DNA of 64,000 nt, from the NCBI GenBank assembly GCA_002470465.1, contig DKMD01000003.1, positions 1-64,000 on the forward strand, written 5' to 3'. This document shows positions 63,315 to 64,000 of the stretch, in pieces. A program made the position numbers and the translations under genes. This stretch comes from Pluralibacter sp. UBA7423. GTDB taxonomy: Bacteria > Pseudomonadota > Gammaproteobacteria > Enterobacterales > Enterobacteriaceae. The notes beneath the pieces are model-generated. The model saw only the letters and a list, made by a program, of their open reading frames with translations, ran no database searches and had not been told where the DNA came from. The number at the start of each line of letters is the position of its first letter. Positions within the stretch are counted from its first letter, which is position 1.

Positions 63315-64000
63315 CTACTGCTGACGGCGGCGTGCTAACGCAACGCCTGCGCCAATCAGCGCCCCCACGATACCCCACATCACCATCAGAAATACACGGC
63401 GAGGGCTATCGCGTTTTACCGGTTCTTCAGGCGTTCGCAAATACCTGTAGGTCTGAAAACGAGTGTCCATACTTGGACCCACATTGAGCGTGGTCAGCAT
63501 GGCGCGGTTCTGATCGTAATCCAGGTCGAAATCCGGGCCAACGGACTGCAGGTTTTCCAGTCTCGCCTGCAGCATTGGGCGCCCAAGCAGGAACAGTTCG
63601 GAGTCAGGAAGCTGCTCGGCCGGGACGTCCGTTTCGCTGCGGGAAATATTGTTCTGCTGTGCCACTTTCAGGGCCTGCTCAACGCTGTGAATTTTGCGAT
63701 CGTAAATGGTCTTCGCGACCTCTTCCTGACGCTTCACCTGCGCTTTCATCTGAATCGTACGGGCGGCCCATGCGCCTTTCAGTTCATCATTAAGATGGCT
63801 TGCGGCACGCTGGCTTGCGAAGGCAACATACTGGCGCAGCAGGTTGTTGGCATCCGGGGCGGTTTCCGCCACCAGCTTGATGCTGTCATTCAGGTTTTTT
63901 AGCGCATCGCCCGGCGTAAACTGAATATCGTTAATCAGATCGTCGAGTAACGCGGCATCCGCGCGCGCGTTGCCGGATTTACGCTGTTTGAAGTAGTCAG
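63315..64000 (-). CDS. wzzE: ECA chain-length regulator WzzE (5' end outside window)
   Basis: This is the C-terminal 227 or so codons of a polysaccharide co-polymerase; the frame is open to the right edge, starting inside the family near DYFKQRKSGNARADAALLDD. The periplasmic coiled-coil region (LVAETAPDANNLLRQYVAF on) and the C-terminal helix FLMVMWGIVGALIGAGVALA are seen. About 120 N-terminal residues, including the first transmembrane helix, lie beyond 64000. WzzE sets modal ECA chain length with WzyE. Confidence 0.95.
   Translation of the reverse strand, partial: DYFKQRKSGNARADAALLDDLINDIQFTPGDALKNLNDSIKLVAETAPDANNLLRQYVAFASQRAASHLNDELKGAWAARTIQMKAQVKRQEEVAKTIYDRKIHSVEQALKVAQQNNISRSETDVPAEQLPDSELFLLGRPMLQARLENLQSVGPDFDLDYDQNRAMLTTLNVGPSMDTRFQTYRYLRTPEEPVKRDSPRRVFLMVMWGIVGALIGAGVALARRRQQ

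Overview
The window is an enterobacterial chromosome segment from the Enterobacter/Leclercia/Lelliottia group or a close relative. Nearly every protein aligns from memory, end to end, with the E. coli K-12 gene at the matching place around 85-87 min, and gene order follows the E. coli rrnA-hemG to wecB/wzzE interval. Protein divergence, high GC third positions and several non-E. coli genes point to a sister genus rather than to Escherichia. I found no prophage, insertion sequence, CRISPR array or rRNA gene; the window starts inside the P1 promoter leader of an rrn operon that runs off the left edge.

Layout, left to right. (1) 1-4114, minus strand: the rrn P1 promoter, preceded by pepQ-yigZ-trkH-hemG. 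(2) 4261-7665, plus: a FadR operator and fadBA (beta-oxidation). (3) 7785-10023, minus: fre and ubiD; then rfaH on plus. (4) 10676-18585, minus: udp, rmuC, ubiE-ubiJ-ubiB and tatABCD, mixing ubiquinone synthesis with the Tat secretion system. (5) 18840-23866: dlhH, metE/metR with tandem MetJ boxes, and yigM. (6) 24050-30855: a stand-alone EAL phosphodiesterase, pldB-yigL, rhtB/rhtC, recQ, pldA. (7) 31011-35171: yigI, rarD, an accessory pair (membrane desaturase-like protein plus a leaderless PhnD-like binding protein), and corA with a structured leader. (8) 35526-44289: the lptM-dapF-DUF484-xerC-yigB-uvrD run with a LexA-controlled uvrD promoter, cyaY, and cyaA with a TTG start. (9) 44626-51000: hemCDXY, an MFS gene, the GlmZ small RNA and the argX-hisR-leuT-proM tRNA operon. 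(10) 51103-64000, minus: thrP and the enterobacterial common antigen (ECA) operon from wecG back to a 5'-truncated wzzE.

How the parts fit: most of the window is core metabolism and envelope biology. It covers ECA sugar synthesis, flipping and polymerisation; outer-membrane phospholipase A; LptM; Tat; haem; ubiquinone; cAMP; and methionine. Accessory content is small and sits at three points: the EAL gene next to yigM, the desaturase/PhnD-like pair between rarD and corA, and the MFS gene between hemY and glmZ. The features most worth a second look are that desaturase/PhnD-like pair, the sigma-54/GlrR-type promoter of glmZ, the corA leader, and the antiparallel metR/yigM coding overlap. Comparisons with E. 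coli are from memory; no database search was run.
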